From: Achromobacter sp. Root83
GTDB taxonomy: Bacteria > Pseudomonadota > Gammaproteobacteria > Burkholderiales > Burkholderiaceae_B
Direction of reading: 5' to 3'
NCBI RefSeq assembly: GCF_001428845.1
Contig: NZ_LMIU01000027.1
Location: 63,910 to 127,909 of the forward strand
DNA: 64,000 bases
Position 1 is the stretch's first letter, and each line of letters begins with the position of its first letter. Shown here one piece after another: positions 38,459 through 48,561 of the stretch. The notes below the pieces were generated by a model. It saw only the letters and a program-made list of their open reading frames with translations. It was not told the origin of the DNA and did no database searches. Both the position numbers and the translations under genes were made by a program.

Positions 38459-41215
38459 ATGCGCTTGTCCCTGTCGAAGCTGCCGCGCCCGCTGAGCGTG
38501 CTGCTGTTCTCCTCATTCCTGGCCTTTCAGGCCGGAGCCGCCAGCCTGCCAGCCGGCGTCTCGGAGGCCGCCTCGATCGAAGGCATCACCGAATACCGCC
38601 TGGCCAATGGCCTGAGAGTGCTGCTGGTTCCCGACGAATCCAAGCCCTCCACCACAGTCAACATGACGTACCTGGTGGGCTCCCGCAATGAAAACTACGG
38701 CCAGACGGGCATGGCCCACCTGCTCGAGCACATGCTGTTCAAGGGCACGTCCACGACCCGCAACGCCATGGGCGAGTTCTCGCGGCGCGGCCTGCAGGCC
38801 AATGGCTCGACGTCCAGCGACCGCACCAACTATTTCGCGAGTTTCGCGGCCAACCCCGAGACGCTGAAGTGGTATCTGGGCTGGCAAGCCGACGCCATGG
38901 TGAACTCCCTGATCGCCAAGGAGGACCTGGATTCGGAAATGACCGTGGTCCGCAACGAGATGGAAAGCGGTGAAAACAGCCCTTTCCGCATCCTCATGCA
39001 GAAGATGCAATCGGCGGCCTTCCAGTGGCACAGCTACGGCAAGAACACGATTGGCGCCCGCTCCGATGTCGAGAACGTGGACATCGGCCAGTTGCGCGCC
39101 TTCTACCACGAGTACTACCAGCCGGATAATGCCGTGCTGATCGTGGCGGGCAAATTCGATCCGCAGGCCACCCTGGCGGATATCGAGGCCACGCTGGGCA
39201 AGCTGCCCAAGCCGGACCGCAAGCTGCCGCCCGAGTACACGGTGGAACCCGTGCAGGACGGCGAGCGCTCGGTGACGCTGCGCCGCGCCGGCGGCACGCC
39301 GCTGGTCGCGGCGATGTACCACATCCCCGCAGGCGGCAGCCCTGACTTCGTGCCCTTCGACCTGGCCACCACGATCCTGGCCGATACGCCGTCGGGCCGC
39401 CTCTACCACGCGCTGGTCCCGACGAAGCTCGCTTCGGGCGTGTTCGGCTTCACGATGGAAAACCTGGACCCGGGCCTGGCGATGTTTGCCGCCCAACTGC
39501 CGCCCGGCAAGAGCCTGGACGCCGCCATGAAGGCGCTGACCGGCACGCTGGAATCGCTGGACAAGAAGCCCTTCACCCAGCAAGAGCTTGACCGCGCGCG
39601 CAGCAAGTGGCTGACCTCATGGGAACAGACCTATAGCGATCCCGAACAAGTCGGCGTGGCGCTGTCCGAAGCCATCGCCGCCGGCGATTGGCGCCTGTTC
39701 TTCCTGCAGCGCGACCGGGCCCGCCAGGCTTCGCTTGCCGAGGTGCAAAAGGCCGCCACGGCCTATCTGGTGCAAAGCAACCGCATCGAAGGCCGCTATA
39801 TCCCGACGGAAAAGCCGGTGCGGGCGCCGCAGGCGCAGCGCACGGACCTGACGGCGGTCTTCAAGGACTACAAGGGCGATCCGGACTTCAAGGCGGCATC
39901 GGCGTTTGATCCCACGCCGGAAAATATCGATAAGCTCACTCAGCGCAAGAAGCTTGACCTGCCCAATGGGACGGTCGAACTGGCGCTGCTGCCCAAGGCG
40001 ACGCGCGGCGGCCGTGTGCAGGCACAGATGCTGGTCCAGTTCGGCAATGAAAAGGATCTGCTCGGCCAGCGCGTGAATTCCAGCGCCGCGGCCGACCTGC
40101 TGCTGCGCGGCACCGCCAAGCTGTCACGCCAGGATATCCAGGACCGCCTGGACAAGCTGCAGGCCGAACTGGGCTTCAGCGGCGGCGGCGCCACGCTCAA
40201 GGTCGCGATGTCGACCAAGGGCGAGAACCTGCCGGAGCTGACCGCCCTGGCGCTGGAGATCATCCGCAGCGCCAACTTCCCTAAGGAACAGCTCGAGGAA
40301 TACCAGCGCCAGCTTGAAACGTCGATTCAGAACGCCATGACCGAACCCTCGGCCCTGGCCGGACGCGCCCTGGCCCGCCAGGACAATCCGTGGCCGGTCG
40401 ACGACCTGCGCTACGTGCCGACGTTCGAGGAATCGCTGGCCGGCGTGCGCGCGCTGAACCGCGATGCCCTGGCCAAGTTCCACGCCAAGTTCTATGGCGC
40501 GGGCAATATCGAGTTTTCCGCCGTCGGCGATTTCGAGCCGGAGGCCGTGGAAAAGGCGATCCGGACTGGCCTGGCCGGCTGGAAGCAGGCGCCTGCCTAC
40601 ACGCGGGTTCCCAACCCGTATCGCGACATCCCGGCCAAGCAGTTCGACATCGACACGCCCGACAAGGCCAATGCCTTTTATCTGTCGCGCATGCCTTTGA
40701 AGCTGCAGGACACGGACGCGGACTACGCGGCGCTGTACCTGGGCAATTATCTCTTCGGCGCGTCGGAGACCTCGCGCTTGTGGAATCGCGTGCGCGAGAC
40801 CGAGGGCCTTTCCTACAACGTGCGCAGTTCGCTGTCGGTGTCGTCGTTCGAGCCCACGGCAAGCTGGAGCATGTATGCGATCTACGCGCCTCAGAACCGC
40901 GAGCGCCTGGAGAAGGCCGTCAATGAGGAACTGTCCCGTGTGCTGAAGGACGGTTTTTCGGACAAGGAGATCTCTGAAGGGATCACGGCGCTGCTCAATT
41001 ACCGCAATCTGGCCCGCGCCCAGGACGATATCCTGGCCAGCACCTGGCTGGATTACCTGCAGCGCGGCCGCACGTTCGCATGGTCGGCCGAGATGGACAA
41101 GAAGATCTCCGCGCTGACGCCCGAGGCGGTCAACGCCGCGCTGCGCAAGTATCTGCGCCCGGAGGGCTTCAGCACGGCGGTGGCGGGCGACTTCAAGAAG
41201 AAAGCCACGCCTTGA
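38459..41215 (+). CDS. M16-family zinc metallopeptidase (PqqL/insulinase-like)
   Basis: Exported protease of 918 residues built of two M16 halves. The signal peptide is [17 protein letters not shown]. The inverted zinc motif HLLEH lies at 87-91 in [12 protein letters not shown], with the third ligand Glu further on in [12 protein letters not shown]. The C-terminal half (from about residue 490) lacks the HxxEH and serves as the partner domain. The start at 38459 has AAGGAA nine bases upstream; the ATG at 38438 adds seven residues before the signal peptide. It ends before a strong terminator. Confidence 0.9.
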   Translation: MRLSLSKLPRPLSVLLFSSFLAFQAGAASLPAGVSEAASIEGITEYRLANGLRVLLVPDESKPSTTVNMTYLVGSRNENYGQTGMAHLLEHMLFKGTSTTRNAMGEFSRRGLQANGSTSSDRTNYFASFAANPETLKWYLGWQADAMVNSLIAKEDLDSEMTVVRNEMESGENSPFRILMQKMQSAAFQWHSYGKNTIGARSDVENVDIGQLRAFYHEYYQPDNAVLIVAGKFDPQATLADIEATLGKLPKPDRKLPPEYTVEPVQDGERSVTLRRAGGTPLVAAMYHIPAGGSPDFVPFDLATTILADTPSGRLYHALVPTKLASGVFGFTMENLDPGLAMFAAQLPPGKSLDAAMKALTGTLESLDKKPFTQQELDRARSKWLTSWEQTYSDPEQVGVALSEAIAAGDWRLFFLQRDRARQASLAEVQKAATAYLVQSNRIEGRYIPTEKPVRAPQAQRTDLTAVFKDYKGDPDFKAASAFDPTPENIDKLTQRKKLDLPNGTVELALLPKATRGGRVQAQMLVQFGNEKDLLGQRVNSSAAADLLLRGTAKLSRQDIQDRLDKLQAELGFSGGGATLKVAMSTKGENLPELTALALEIIRSANFPKEQLEEYQRQLETSIQNAMTEPSALAGRALARQDNPWPVDDLRYVPTFEESLAGVRALNRDALAKFHAKFYGAGNIEFSAVGDFEPEAVEKAIRTGLAGWKQAPAYTRVPNPYRDIPAKQFDIDTPDKANAFYLSRMPLKLQDTDADYAALYLGNYLFGASETSRLWNRVRETEGLSYNVRSSLSVSSFEPTASWSMYAIYAPQNRERLEKAVNEELSRVLKDGFSDKEISEGITALLNYRNLARAQDDILASTWLDYLQRGRTFAWSAEMDKKISALTPEAVNAALRKYLRPEGFSTAVAGDFKKKATP

Positions 41216-41233
41216 TCGGTCATTCCACTGGAC

Positions 41234-41262
41234 AAACCCCTGCTTAGGCAGGGGTTTTTTTT
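41234..41262 (+). terminator. Rho-independent terminator after the M16 peptidase
   Basis: AAACCCCTGC (41234-41243) pairs with GCAGGGGTTT (41248-41257) around loop TTAG, followed by a T-run. Confidence 0.92.
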
Positions 41263-41502
41263 GGATAAACCGACGATTTCTGGGGCGTTGCTTCCGGGAG
41301 TTCGGCTATAACCTTGCCATTGGTGGGGAAAATTTGAACAAATTCAACGATTACTCGGTTATTTGGAAAGATGTTTTCAAGAAATACGGGTTTATCCCAG
41401 GTTGGATGGCGCGCACAATTCAGTCATCGGGAACAAACAACGAACCACGACGGAGGGCCGCCGGATTCGGTCCCCCACCCAAGACGAATTGGAGGTCTCA
41501 CA

Positions 41503-41892
41503 ATGAAAACCCTAACCACCACCCTGCTTCTATCCCTGGCACTTGCCGGCGTTGGCGCCCAAGCCGCCGGCGTTGAACAAGCCAAGAGCAGCGCCCAGGT
41601 CGCGACCGAGCTGCAACAGGCCAAGACGAGCGGCCAATACACCTTTGGCGAACTGGACTATCCGCCCGCCCTGCCCCAGACCACCAGCCTGAGCTCGCAG
41701 CAAGTGCAAGCCGAGTTGCAACAGGCCAAGATCAATGGCCAGTACACGTTCGGTGAACTGCAATACCCGCCCGTCGCGGCAGCTTCGGCCAGCGTCAAGT
41801 CGCGCGCCGATGTGCAGGCGGAACTGGCGCAAGCCAAGGCCAGCGGCCAATACACGTTCGGCGAGCTCGAATACCCGCCGATCACCCGGTGA
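41503..41892 (+). CDS. Exported DUF4148-like protein of three tandem repeats
   Basis: Protein of 129 residues; the ATG follows GGAGGTCTCACA. A signal peptide (TLLLSLALAGVGAQA) is followed by three copies of a 24-residue unit at 32-55, 67-90 and 103-126. Each reads roughly VxAELxQAKxxGQYTFGE followed by LxYPP. The YPP end and the AEL-QAK helix recall DUF4148 proteins, which are common small exported proteins of unknown role in Burkholderiales. The repeats differ at the DNA level, so the duplication is old. The 3' flank is a repeat-rich region ending in a terminator at 42192. Confidence 0.8.
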   Translation: MKTLTTTLLLSLALAGVGAQAAGVEQAKSSAQVATELQQAKTSGQYTFGELDYPPALPQTTSLSSQQVQAELQQAKINGQYTFGELQYPPVAAASASVKSRADVQAELAQAKASGQYTFGELEYPPITR

Positions 41893-42036
41893 GCTGCTTG
41901 CTGTGGCCCGGCCGGCCTCGGGTGGCATCATGGCCTGAGGCCGGTAGTTTCTGGCGACAGCGGCGGTTGATGTAGCAGTGAAGTGCTGTAGTTGAAGTTG
42001 CTGGTTGAAGTTGCTGTAGTTGAAGTTGAAGTTGCA

Positions 42037-42096
42037 GTTGCTGTACCGGAAGTTGCTGTACCGGAAGTTGCTGTACCGGAAGTTGCTGTACGTGAA
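42037..42096. repeat. Tandem repeat of a 15-bp unit, four copies
   Basis: The unit GTTGCTGTACCGGAA occurs three times without change (42037-42081) and a fourth time with two changes (to 42096). Degenerate GTTGAAGTTGCTG copies precede it from about 41990. It leads straight into the hexamer array. Confidence 0.9.
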
Positions 42097-42105
42097 GTTG
42101 CTGTA

Positions 42106-42188
42106 GCAGTGGCAGTAGCAGTGGCAGTGGCAGTGGCAGTAGCAGTAGCAGTAGCAGTAGCAGTAGCAGTAGCAGTAGCAGTAGCAGT
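42106..42188. repeat. Hexanucleotide microsatellite (GCAGTR)n, about 14 copies
   Basis: The array alternates GCAGTG and GCAGTA, and then is pure GCAGTA for the last half. It lies in the likely 3' untranslated region of the repeat-protein gene and ends three bases before a terminator stem. Open frames through it (Ala-Val, Ser or poly-Leu) are repeat artefacts. Confidence 0.92.
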
Positions 42189-42191
42189 GAG

Positions 42192-42221
42192 ACCGCGGCG
42201 AGAGCCGCGGTTTCTTTTTTT
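42192..42221 (+). terminator. Rho-independent terminator after the microsatellite
   Basis: ACCGCGGC (42192-42199) pairs with GCCGCGGT (42204-42211) around loop GAGA, followed by TTTCTTTTTTT. It is 300 bp after the stop of the repeat-protein gene. Confidence 0.88.
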
Positions 42222-42245
42222 GGGCGGGAGTTTGGTTCTTTAGGC

Positions 42246-42407
42246 GCCTGGCGTGGCTGGGGCCCCGGTGCGCGGGGCAACGATCGCGGTCCGGAGCCTA
42301 CGCTCCGGACTGCCCCTGCCTCATCCTCGTCCAGGCCTCCGGCCTTCCCTACGGATTCCGTCGGGCTTATCGACGCCCCGCGCACCGGGGCCCCAGCCAC
42401 GCCAGGC
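42246..42407. repeat. Perfect 33-bp inverted repeat with a 96-bp spacer
   Basis: The arms at 42246-42278 and 42375-42407 are exact reverse complements. The spacer contains its own hairpin, with GTCCGGAGC (42289-42297) pairing with GCTCCGGAC (42302-42310). There is no transposase. It looks like a GC-rich dispersed intergenic element of the REP or MITE kind, or a structured RNA. Confidence 0.85.
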
Positions 42408-42540
42408 TCGCGCTTTTGGAATCGCCTCGGACGCGGGGACGGGCGGTTTGCTTGGCGTTTTTGCCGCCAGTTGGCGAAGAGAGGAGAAGTTTGCGAGGCC
42501 CGCCCGGCGCCGGCCGCGCGGGCGGCCTTGCCGGGCTTAC

Positions 42541-42574
42541 GCGATGTCTTGCGTCGGAGGGGTGACGCTGCGCG
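42541..42574. repeat. 34-bp direct repeat, copy 1
   Basis: Identical over 34 bp to 42719-42752; it begins GCGATGTCTTGCG and ends GACGCTGCGCG. The copies are 178 bp apart. Confidence 0.9.
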
Positions 42575-42718
42575 TTTAGGCGGATGCTGGATTTCAGGGC
42601 TCTGTGGTTGTGTGTTGCGTAGCTGCTCAATGCGTTGCAGCCTGCTCCGTTTGCTGTTCGATGCACTGCCGTGCCATGCGTCGCGGTCCGATCCGTCTAT
42701 GGTTTGAGACCCCGGCGC

Positions 42719-42752
42719 GCGATGTCTTGCGTCGGAGGGGTGACGCTGCGCG
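42719..42752. repeat. 34-bp direct repeat, copy 2
   Basis: Exact second copy of 42541-42574, lying about 20 bp before the dnaJ terminator. Confidence 0.9.
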
Positions 42753-42773
42753 CGTATGGGGACTGGGCGTGAA

Positions 42774-42811
42774 ACAAAAAAAAGCCGCGGCTTTCGTCGC
42801 GGCTTTTTTGT
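42774..42811 (-). terminator. Rho-independent terminator after dnaJ
   Basis: GCCGCG (42784-42789) pairs with CGCGGC (42798-42803), flanked by A and T runs. On the minus strand the stem is followed by eight T. Confidence 0.9.
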
Positions 42812-42823
42812 GGGTCCGGGGAT

Positions 42824-43957
42824 TCAGCTGAAGAATTCCTTGACGCGGTCGGTCCAGGACTTGCTTTGCGGCGAGTGGCGGTCGCCGCCGTCGTTCAGCG
42901 AGGTCTCGAACTGGCGCAGGATGTTCTTCTGGTCCTCGCTCAGGCGCACCGGCGTTTCCACCACAACGTGGCAGTACAGGTCGCCCGGATAGCTGCCACG
43001 CACGCCGCGGATGCCCTTGCCGCGCAGGCGGAAGGTTTTGCCGGACTGGGTGCCTTCGGGGATCGAGATCTCGGCCTTGCCGCCCAGCGTCGGCACCTGG
43101 AGTTCGCCGCCCAATGCCGCCGTAGTGAACGGGATGGTCAGTTCGCAGTGCAGGTCGTCGCCGTCGCGCTGGAAGATCTTGTGCTGCTTGATGTGGATTT
43201 CCACATACAGGTCGCCCGGAGGACCACCATTGATGCCCGGCTCGCCATTGCCGCTGGACCGGATGCGCATGCCGTCGTCGATGCCGGCGGGGATTTTGAC
43301 CTGCAGGGTCTTGTTGCGGCGGATGCGGCCCACGCCGTCGCATGACGGGCACGGGTCGGTGATTTCCTTGCCGTTGCCGTGGCAGGTCGGGCAGGTCTGC
43401 TGCACGCTGAAAAAGCCTTGCTGCATACGCACGGCGCCCGAGCCGCCGCAGGTGCGGCAGGTTTTGGGCGAAGTGCCCGCCTTCGCGCCGGAGCCGTGGC
43501 AGGTGTCGCAGTTTTCCCAGCTTGGCACGCGGATTTCGGTATCGAAACCGGCGGCAGCCTGTTCCAGCGAAATTTCCAGCGCGTACTTCAGGTCGGCGCC
43601 GCGGTATACCTGCGGACCGCCGCCACGACGGCCACCGCCGCCGCCGCCGCCGAATATTTCACCGAAGATGTCGCCGAATGCGTCGGCAAAGCCGCCGCCC
43701 ATGCCCGCGCCGCCCATGCCGGCGGAGTTGGGATCCACCCCTGCATGGCCATAGCGGTCGTAGGCGCCCCGCTTCTGGTCGTCGCCCAGGACCTCGTAGG
43801 CTTCCTTGGCTTCCTTGAACTTCTCTTCGGCTTCTTTGCTGTCCGGATTGCGATCCGGGTGGTACTTCATGGCCAGCTTTCGATAGGCCTTCTTGAGTTC
43901 GTCGTCCGAGGCGTTCTTTGCCACGCCAAGGACTTCGTAATAGTCGCGTTTTGCCAT
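42824..43957 (-). CDS. dnaJ: Co-chaperone DnaJ
   Basis: Type I J-protein of 377 residues that stimulates the DnaK ATPase. The J-domain is at 1-70 with HPD in [12 protein letters not shown] Gly-rich region (about 75-125) follows, then four CxxCxGxG zinc repeats at about 145-215 ([40 protein letters not shown]) and the substrate-binding C-terminal domains. It lies 108 bp after dnaK, with a long hairpin in the gap. Confidence 0.97.
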   Translation of the reverse strand: MAKRDYYEVLGVAKNASDDELKKAYRKLAMKYHPDRNPDSKEAEEKFKEAKEAYEVLGDDQKRGAYDRYGHAGVDPNSAGMGGAGMGGGFADAFGDIFGEIFGGGGGGGRRGGGPQVYRGADLKYALEISLEQAAAGFDTEIRVPSWENCDTCHGSGAKAGTSPKTCRTCGGSGAVRMQQGFFSVQQTCPTCHGNGKEITDPCPSCDGVGRIRRNKTLQVKIPAGIDDGMRIRSSGNGEPGINGGPPGDLYVEIHIKQHKIFQRDGDDLHCELTIPFTTAALGGELQVPTLGGKAEISIPEGTQSGKTFRLRGKGIRGVRGSYPGDLYCHVVVETPVRLSEDQKNILRQFETSLNDGGDRHSPQSKSWTDRVKEFFS

Positions 43958-44005
43958 GATCCGTGGGCTCGAAACGAGCCTTCTTTTCAGTGCTACAGAA
44001 TGAGT

Positions 44006-44041
44006 CCGCCCGGTAGGCGGATTTCTCCGGCTACCGGGCGG
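44006..44041 (-). other. Hairpin between dnaK and dnaJ (possible attenuator)
   Basis: CCGCCCGGTAG (44006-44016) pairs perfectly with CTACCGGGCGG (44031-44041); the 14-nt loop can pair further (CGGA with TCCG). No T-run follows on the minus strand, so it is more likely to stabilise mRNA ends or slow polymerase than to terminate fully. Confidence 0.55.
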
Positions 44042-44065
44042 CAGAGGCAGGTCAGAGCCCGGCCA

Positions 44066-45991
<1,926 letters not shown>

Positions 45992-46047
45992 GGTGGGTTA
46001 CCTTGATTGAATCTATGAAAATAGAGAAAAACTTCTTGTCCCCACAT

Positions 46048-46076
46048 AACTGGGGCTGCCCGCAGGGTTTTTCAAG
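46048..46076 (-). promoter_or_regulatory. Sigma-32 heat-shock promoter of dnaK
   Basis: On the minus strand, CTTGAAA (46076-46070) is followed after 14 bp by CCCCAGTT (46055-46048). This is close to the sigma-32 consensus CTTGAAA and CCCCATNT. It overlaps the end of the thioredoxin-like gene and lies about 57 bp before the dnaK start. Confidence 0.78.
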
Positions 46077-46476
46077 ACGCCTGACTGGAATTTTCAGTAG
46101 CGGCGTCCTGCAGGCGCTTGATTGCCGCCGAGAATTGGGGCAATCCGGGCCAGCCGGTGATCCGGCCAAGCCGCTTTCCGGCACGGTACAGCACAAAAGT
46201 GGGGACACCATGCAGGGAAAAGCGGCGGCCCAGCGGTTCGTCCGCATAGACATCGGCCTCGAACCACGTCAGGCCGAGTCCCAGCAACGTTTCCTGGTGC
46301 AGTAGCGCCGCCTGCTTGAACAGGTTGCAGTTATAGCAATCCTGGCCCCACAGAAATACGCAGCGCAGATCCGATCCCGGCGCCTCGACCACGGCGGCAT
46401 CGAATTCCGCGGTGTCGACATGACGCATGCCGAACACCTGGAATACCTGAGCCGGGTCGAAACGGGGATCGGTCAT
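46072..46476 (-). CDS. Thioredoxin-family protein with a CYNC active site
   Basis: Protein of 134 residues without a signal peptide. The redox motif CYNC lies at 47-50 in FLWGQDCYNCNLFKQ, and the cis-Pro loop is LHGVPTFVLYRAGKRLG. The motif differs from the CGPC of thioredoxin and is nearer to the thioredoxin-like proteins that lie beside dnaK in betaproteobacteria. Set between grpE and dnaK, it is likely to be induced by heat and may repair oxidised thiols. Partner unknown. Confidence 0.82.
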   Translation of the reverse strand: MTDPRFDPAQVFQVFGMRHVDTAEFDAAVVEAPGSDLRCVFLWGQDCYNCNLFKQAALLHQETLLGLGLTWFEADVYADEPLGRRFSLHGVPTFVLYRAGKRLGRITGWPGLPQFSAAIKRLQDAATENSSQAS

Positions 46477-46490
46477 GGCTTGCGGGACCG

Positions 46491-47048
46491 TCAGCCTTGG
46501 CCGGCCGACACCACCACCAGCGCCGGACGCAGGGTCCGGTCGGCGATGGCGTAGCCCTTTTGCAGCAGTTGCAGCACGGTATTGGCGGGCTGCTCGCTGG
46601 GAATGGACGAAATGGCCTGGTGCAGGTGCGGATCGAACTTGTCGCCCTGCGCCGGCGCGATTTCCTTGAGCAGGTTGCGCTCGAAGGCGGCCGTCAGTTG
46701 CTTGAGGGTCACTTCGACGCCTTCGCGCAACGTTTCAACGGTCTGGTCGGGCTGGGCCAGTGCGGCCTCCAGGCTGTCCTTGACCGGAACCAGGCTTTCG
46801 GCAAACGACTCGATGCCGAACTTGCGCGCCTTGGACACTTCTTCCTGAGCGCGGCGGCGCACGTTCTCGGCCTCTGCCTTGACGCGCAGAAGCTGGTCGT
46901 GCTGCTCGTTGACGGTAGCCTGGGCGGCGTCCAGTTGGGCGCGCAACTCGTTCAGCTCGGCCTGCGCGCCGTCCTGGGCGGCGGGTGCCGCATCGGCGTC
47001 CTGGCCGATTTCGGGCGCCTGATCTGCAGGCTCGTGGGGTGCCGTCAT
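46491..47048 (-). CDS. grpE: Nucleotide exchange factor GrpE
   Basis: Dimeric exchange factor for DnaK, 185 residues. The N-terminal acidic tail leads to a long coiled coil ([20 protein letters not shown]), then the family core [20 protein letters not shown] and the beta domain with [12 protein letters not shown] and [19 protein letters not shown]. The start at 47048 has GGAGGATTCCCC before it; the longer frame to 47084 adds twelve residues before this and is rejected. A sigma-32 promoter lies just upstream. Confidence 0.96.
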   Translation of the reverse strand: MTAPHEPADQAPEIGQDADAAPAAQDGAQAELNELRAQLDAAQATVNEQHDQLLRVKAEAENVRRRAQEEVSKARKFGIESFAESLVPVKDSLEAALAQPDQTVETLREGVEVTLKQLTAAFERNLLKEIAPAQGDKFDPHLHQAISSIPSEQPANTVLQLLQKGYAIADRTLRPALVVVSAGQG

Positions 47049-47084
47049 GGGGAATCCTCCAAAAAGAATGGCTTTCGCAGTCAT

Positions 47085-47112
47085 GAATGGGGGCCAATAC
47101 CCCTATTTCAAG
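47085..47112 (-). promoter_or_regulatory. Sigma-32 heat-shock promoter of grpE
   Basis: On the minus strand, CTTGAAA (47112-47106) is followed after 13 bp by CCCCATTC (47092-47085), a near-consensus sigma-32 promoter. It lies about 40 bp before the grpE start. Confidence 0.8.
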
Positions 47113-47175
47113 CCCGGGTAAGCGAAAATCCCCAAGGACGCCTGGGCCGCCCGCCTGGCGGCGGGCGAACCTCGT

Positions 47176-47412
47176 TTATTTCTTGTGCGGCTGCGCCGGG
47201 GCGACGGGGTCGCTGGCGGGGAAACTCTCTTTCAGCGCCCGGTCCACCTTCCTGTCGTCTTCGTCGGGCTCGGGTTTGATCGCAACCGGGTCGCTCGCGG
47301 GGAAGGTGTCGGCCAGGGCCTCGTCCAGGTCGTGCTCGACGCGGTCCTCGTCGACGGGGGTGCTTACCTTCCCCTTCTTTTCCGTCTGGCCAGTCTTGGG
47401 ATCATGGTGCAT
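47176..47412 (-). CDS. Small acidic protein with a duplicated FPASDPVA motif
   Basis: Protein of 78 residues, strongly charged and with no membrane helix. Two matching units are seen: LDEALADTFPASDPVAI (about 29-45) and VDRALKESFPASDPVAP (about 56-72). Small proteins with the ASDP motif are common in Proteobacteria and are often linked with stress, but no function is known. The start has GGAGAAGG before it. It lies between hemH and grpE, with its ATG only 12 bp from the hemH stop. Confidence 0.75.
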   Translation of the reverse strand: MHHDPKTGQTEKKGKVSTPVDEDRVEHDLDEALADTFPASDPVAIKPEPDEDDRKVDRALKESFPASDPVAPAQPHKK

Positions 47413-47424
47413 GCGCCTTCTCCT

Positions 47425-48516
47425 TCAAGTCCGTGATGTCGGTGTCCATCCCTGCAAGTTCCGTTCCACCAGGCGGGCAAGCCCCGAGATCCAGGCGGGA
47501 TCGTCATTGATTGCCGGAATGTAACGGAACTGCTTTCCGCCCGCCTCGATGAAGGCGTCGCGGCATTCCAGGCTGATTTCTTCCAGGGTTTCAAGACAGT
47601 CTGCCACAAATCCCGGGCACACCACATCGACCTCGGTCGTCCCGGCGGCGGCAAGCGCCTTGAGCGTGGGTTCAGTATAGGGTTCCAGCCAGCGGGCGGT
47701 GCCGAACCGGCTCTGGAAGGTCACCTCGATCTGTTCTCGTGGCAGCGACAGGCGCTGCGACAAGAGCCGCGCGGTCTCCATGCAATCGCGGTAGTAGGGG
47801 TCGCCCAGCTCGATGGAATAGCGCGGCAGGCCGTGAAAGCTCATGACCAGCTTCTGGGGCTTGCCATGTTCCTGCCAGTACCGCTCGATGCGGCCAGCCA
47901 GCGAGTCCAGGTAGGCGGGTTCTTCGTGGAAGCGCTTGATGAAGCGCATTTCGGGCTGGTCGCGTAGCCGCCCGGCGTGGCGGGTCACCGCGTCCACGAC
48001 CGTGGCCGTGGTGCTGGCGGCGTACTGCGGGTACAGCGGCACGGTCAGGATACGTTCGCAGCCTTGCTCGCGCAGCCGGGTAAGGGCGCCGGGGATTGAC
48101 GGGTTGCCATAACGCATTCCCAGTTCCACGACGGCGTCCACGCCGGCCGCCTGCAGGGCGGCGCGAACGCCGTCCGCCTGGCGCTGGCTGTAGACCATCA
48201 GCGGAGAGCCCTCTTCCATCCAGACGCCGCCGTAGCGCGGCTCGAGCTTTTTGGGCCGCATCGTCAGCACCAGTCCGTGCAGGATGGGCTTCCAGAGATA
48301 GCGCGGAATCTCGATGACGCGAGGATCGGACAGGAACTCGCCCAGGTATTTGCGGATGTCCTTCTTGCCCGGCGTGTCCGGGGTGCCCAGGTTCACCAGA
48401 AGCACGCCGACCTTGCCAGGCACGCGCGGCGGGGGATCTTCGTTGAAGGGGTCGTCTTGCTCGGTTTCAGGCAGATAGCGTTCAGGCCAGAGATACTTGA
48501 ACAGGCGAAGAAACAC
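47425..48516 (-). CDS. hemH: Ferrochelatase
   Basis: Last enzyme of haem synthesis; it inserts Fe2+ into protoporphyrin IX. The frame starts at GTG with GGAGGAAGGGGAG upstream and gives 363 residues. Family signatures are GVLLVNLGTPDTP, the catalytic His in LVMSFHGLPRYSIELGDPY, FQSRFGTARWLEPYTE and the active-site Glu region VVCPGFVADCLETLEEI. It lies between hrcA and grpE, as in other members of this family of bacteria. Confidence 0.96.
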   Translation of the reverse strand: MFLRLFKYLWPERYLPETEQDDPFNEDPPPRVPGKVGVLLVNLGTPDTPGKKDIRKYLGEFLSDPRVIEIPRYLWKPILHGLVLTMRPKKLEPRYGGVWMEEGSPLMVYSQRQADGVRAALQAAGVDAVVELGMRYGNPSIPGALTRLREQGCERILTVPLYPQYAASTTATVVDAVTRHAGRLRDQPEMRFIKRFHEEPAYLDSLAGRIERYWQEHGKPQKLVMSFHGLPRYSIELGDPYYRDCMETARLLSQRLSLPREQIEVTFQSRFGTARWLEPYTEPTLKALAAAGTTEVDVVCPGFVADCLETLEEISLECRDAFIEAGGKQFRYIPAINDDPAWISGLARLVERNLQGWTPTSRT

Positions 48517-48561
48517 AAAAACTCCCCTTCCTCCACCAGGAGGATGTAGCTTTGAATGGAA

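Larger units (their letters stand above)
42408..42773. other. Gene-free GC-rich stretch before dnaJ
   Basis: No gene is supported here. Short frames exist on both strands but lack ribosome sites and conserved sequence. It contains both copies of a 34-bp direct repeat. Confidence 0.6.

Noticed and set aside
41990-42190. CRISPR array
   Set aside because: The repeats are directly adjacent without unique spacers, so they are simple tandem repeats.
41992-42243. Plus-strand frame encoding Ala-Val repeats
   Set aside because: It is the same repeat array read forwards, with no ribosome site, and it crosses the terminator stem at 42192.
41882-42400. Minus-strand frame encoding a poly-leucine protein
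   Set aside because: The leucine run is only the GCAGTA microsatellite read backwards. It would run through a terminator and has no conserved sequence.
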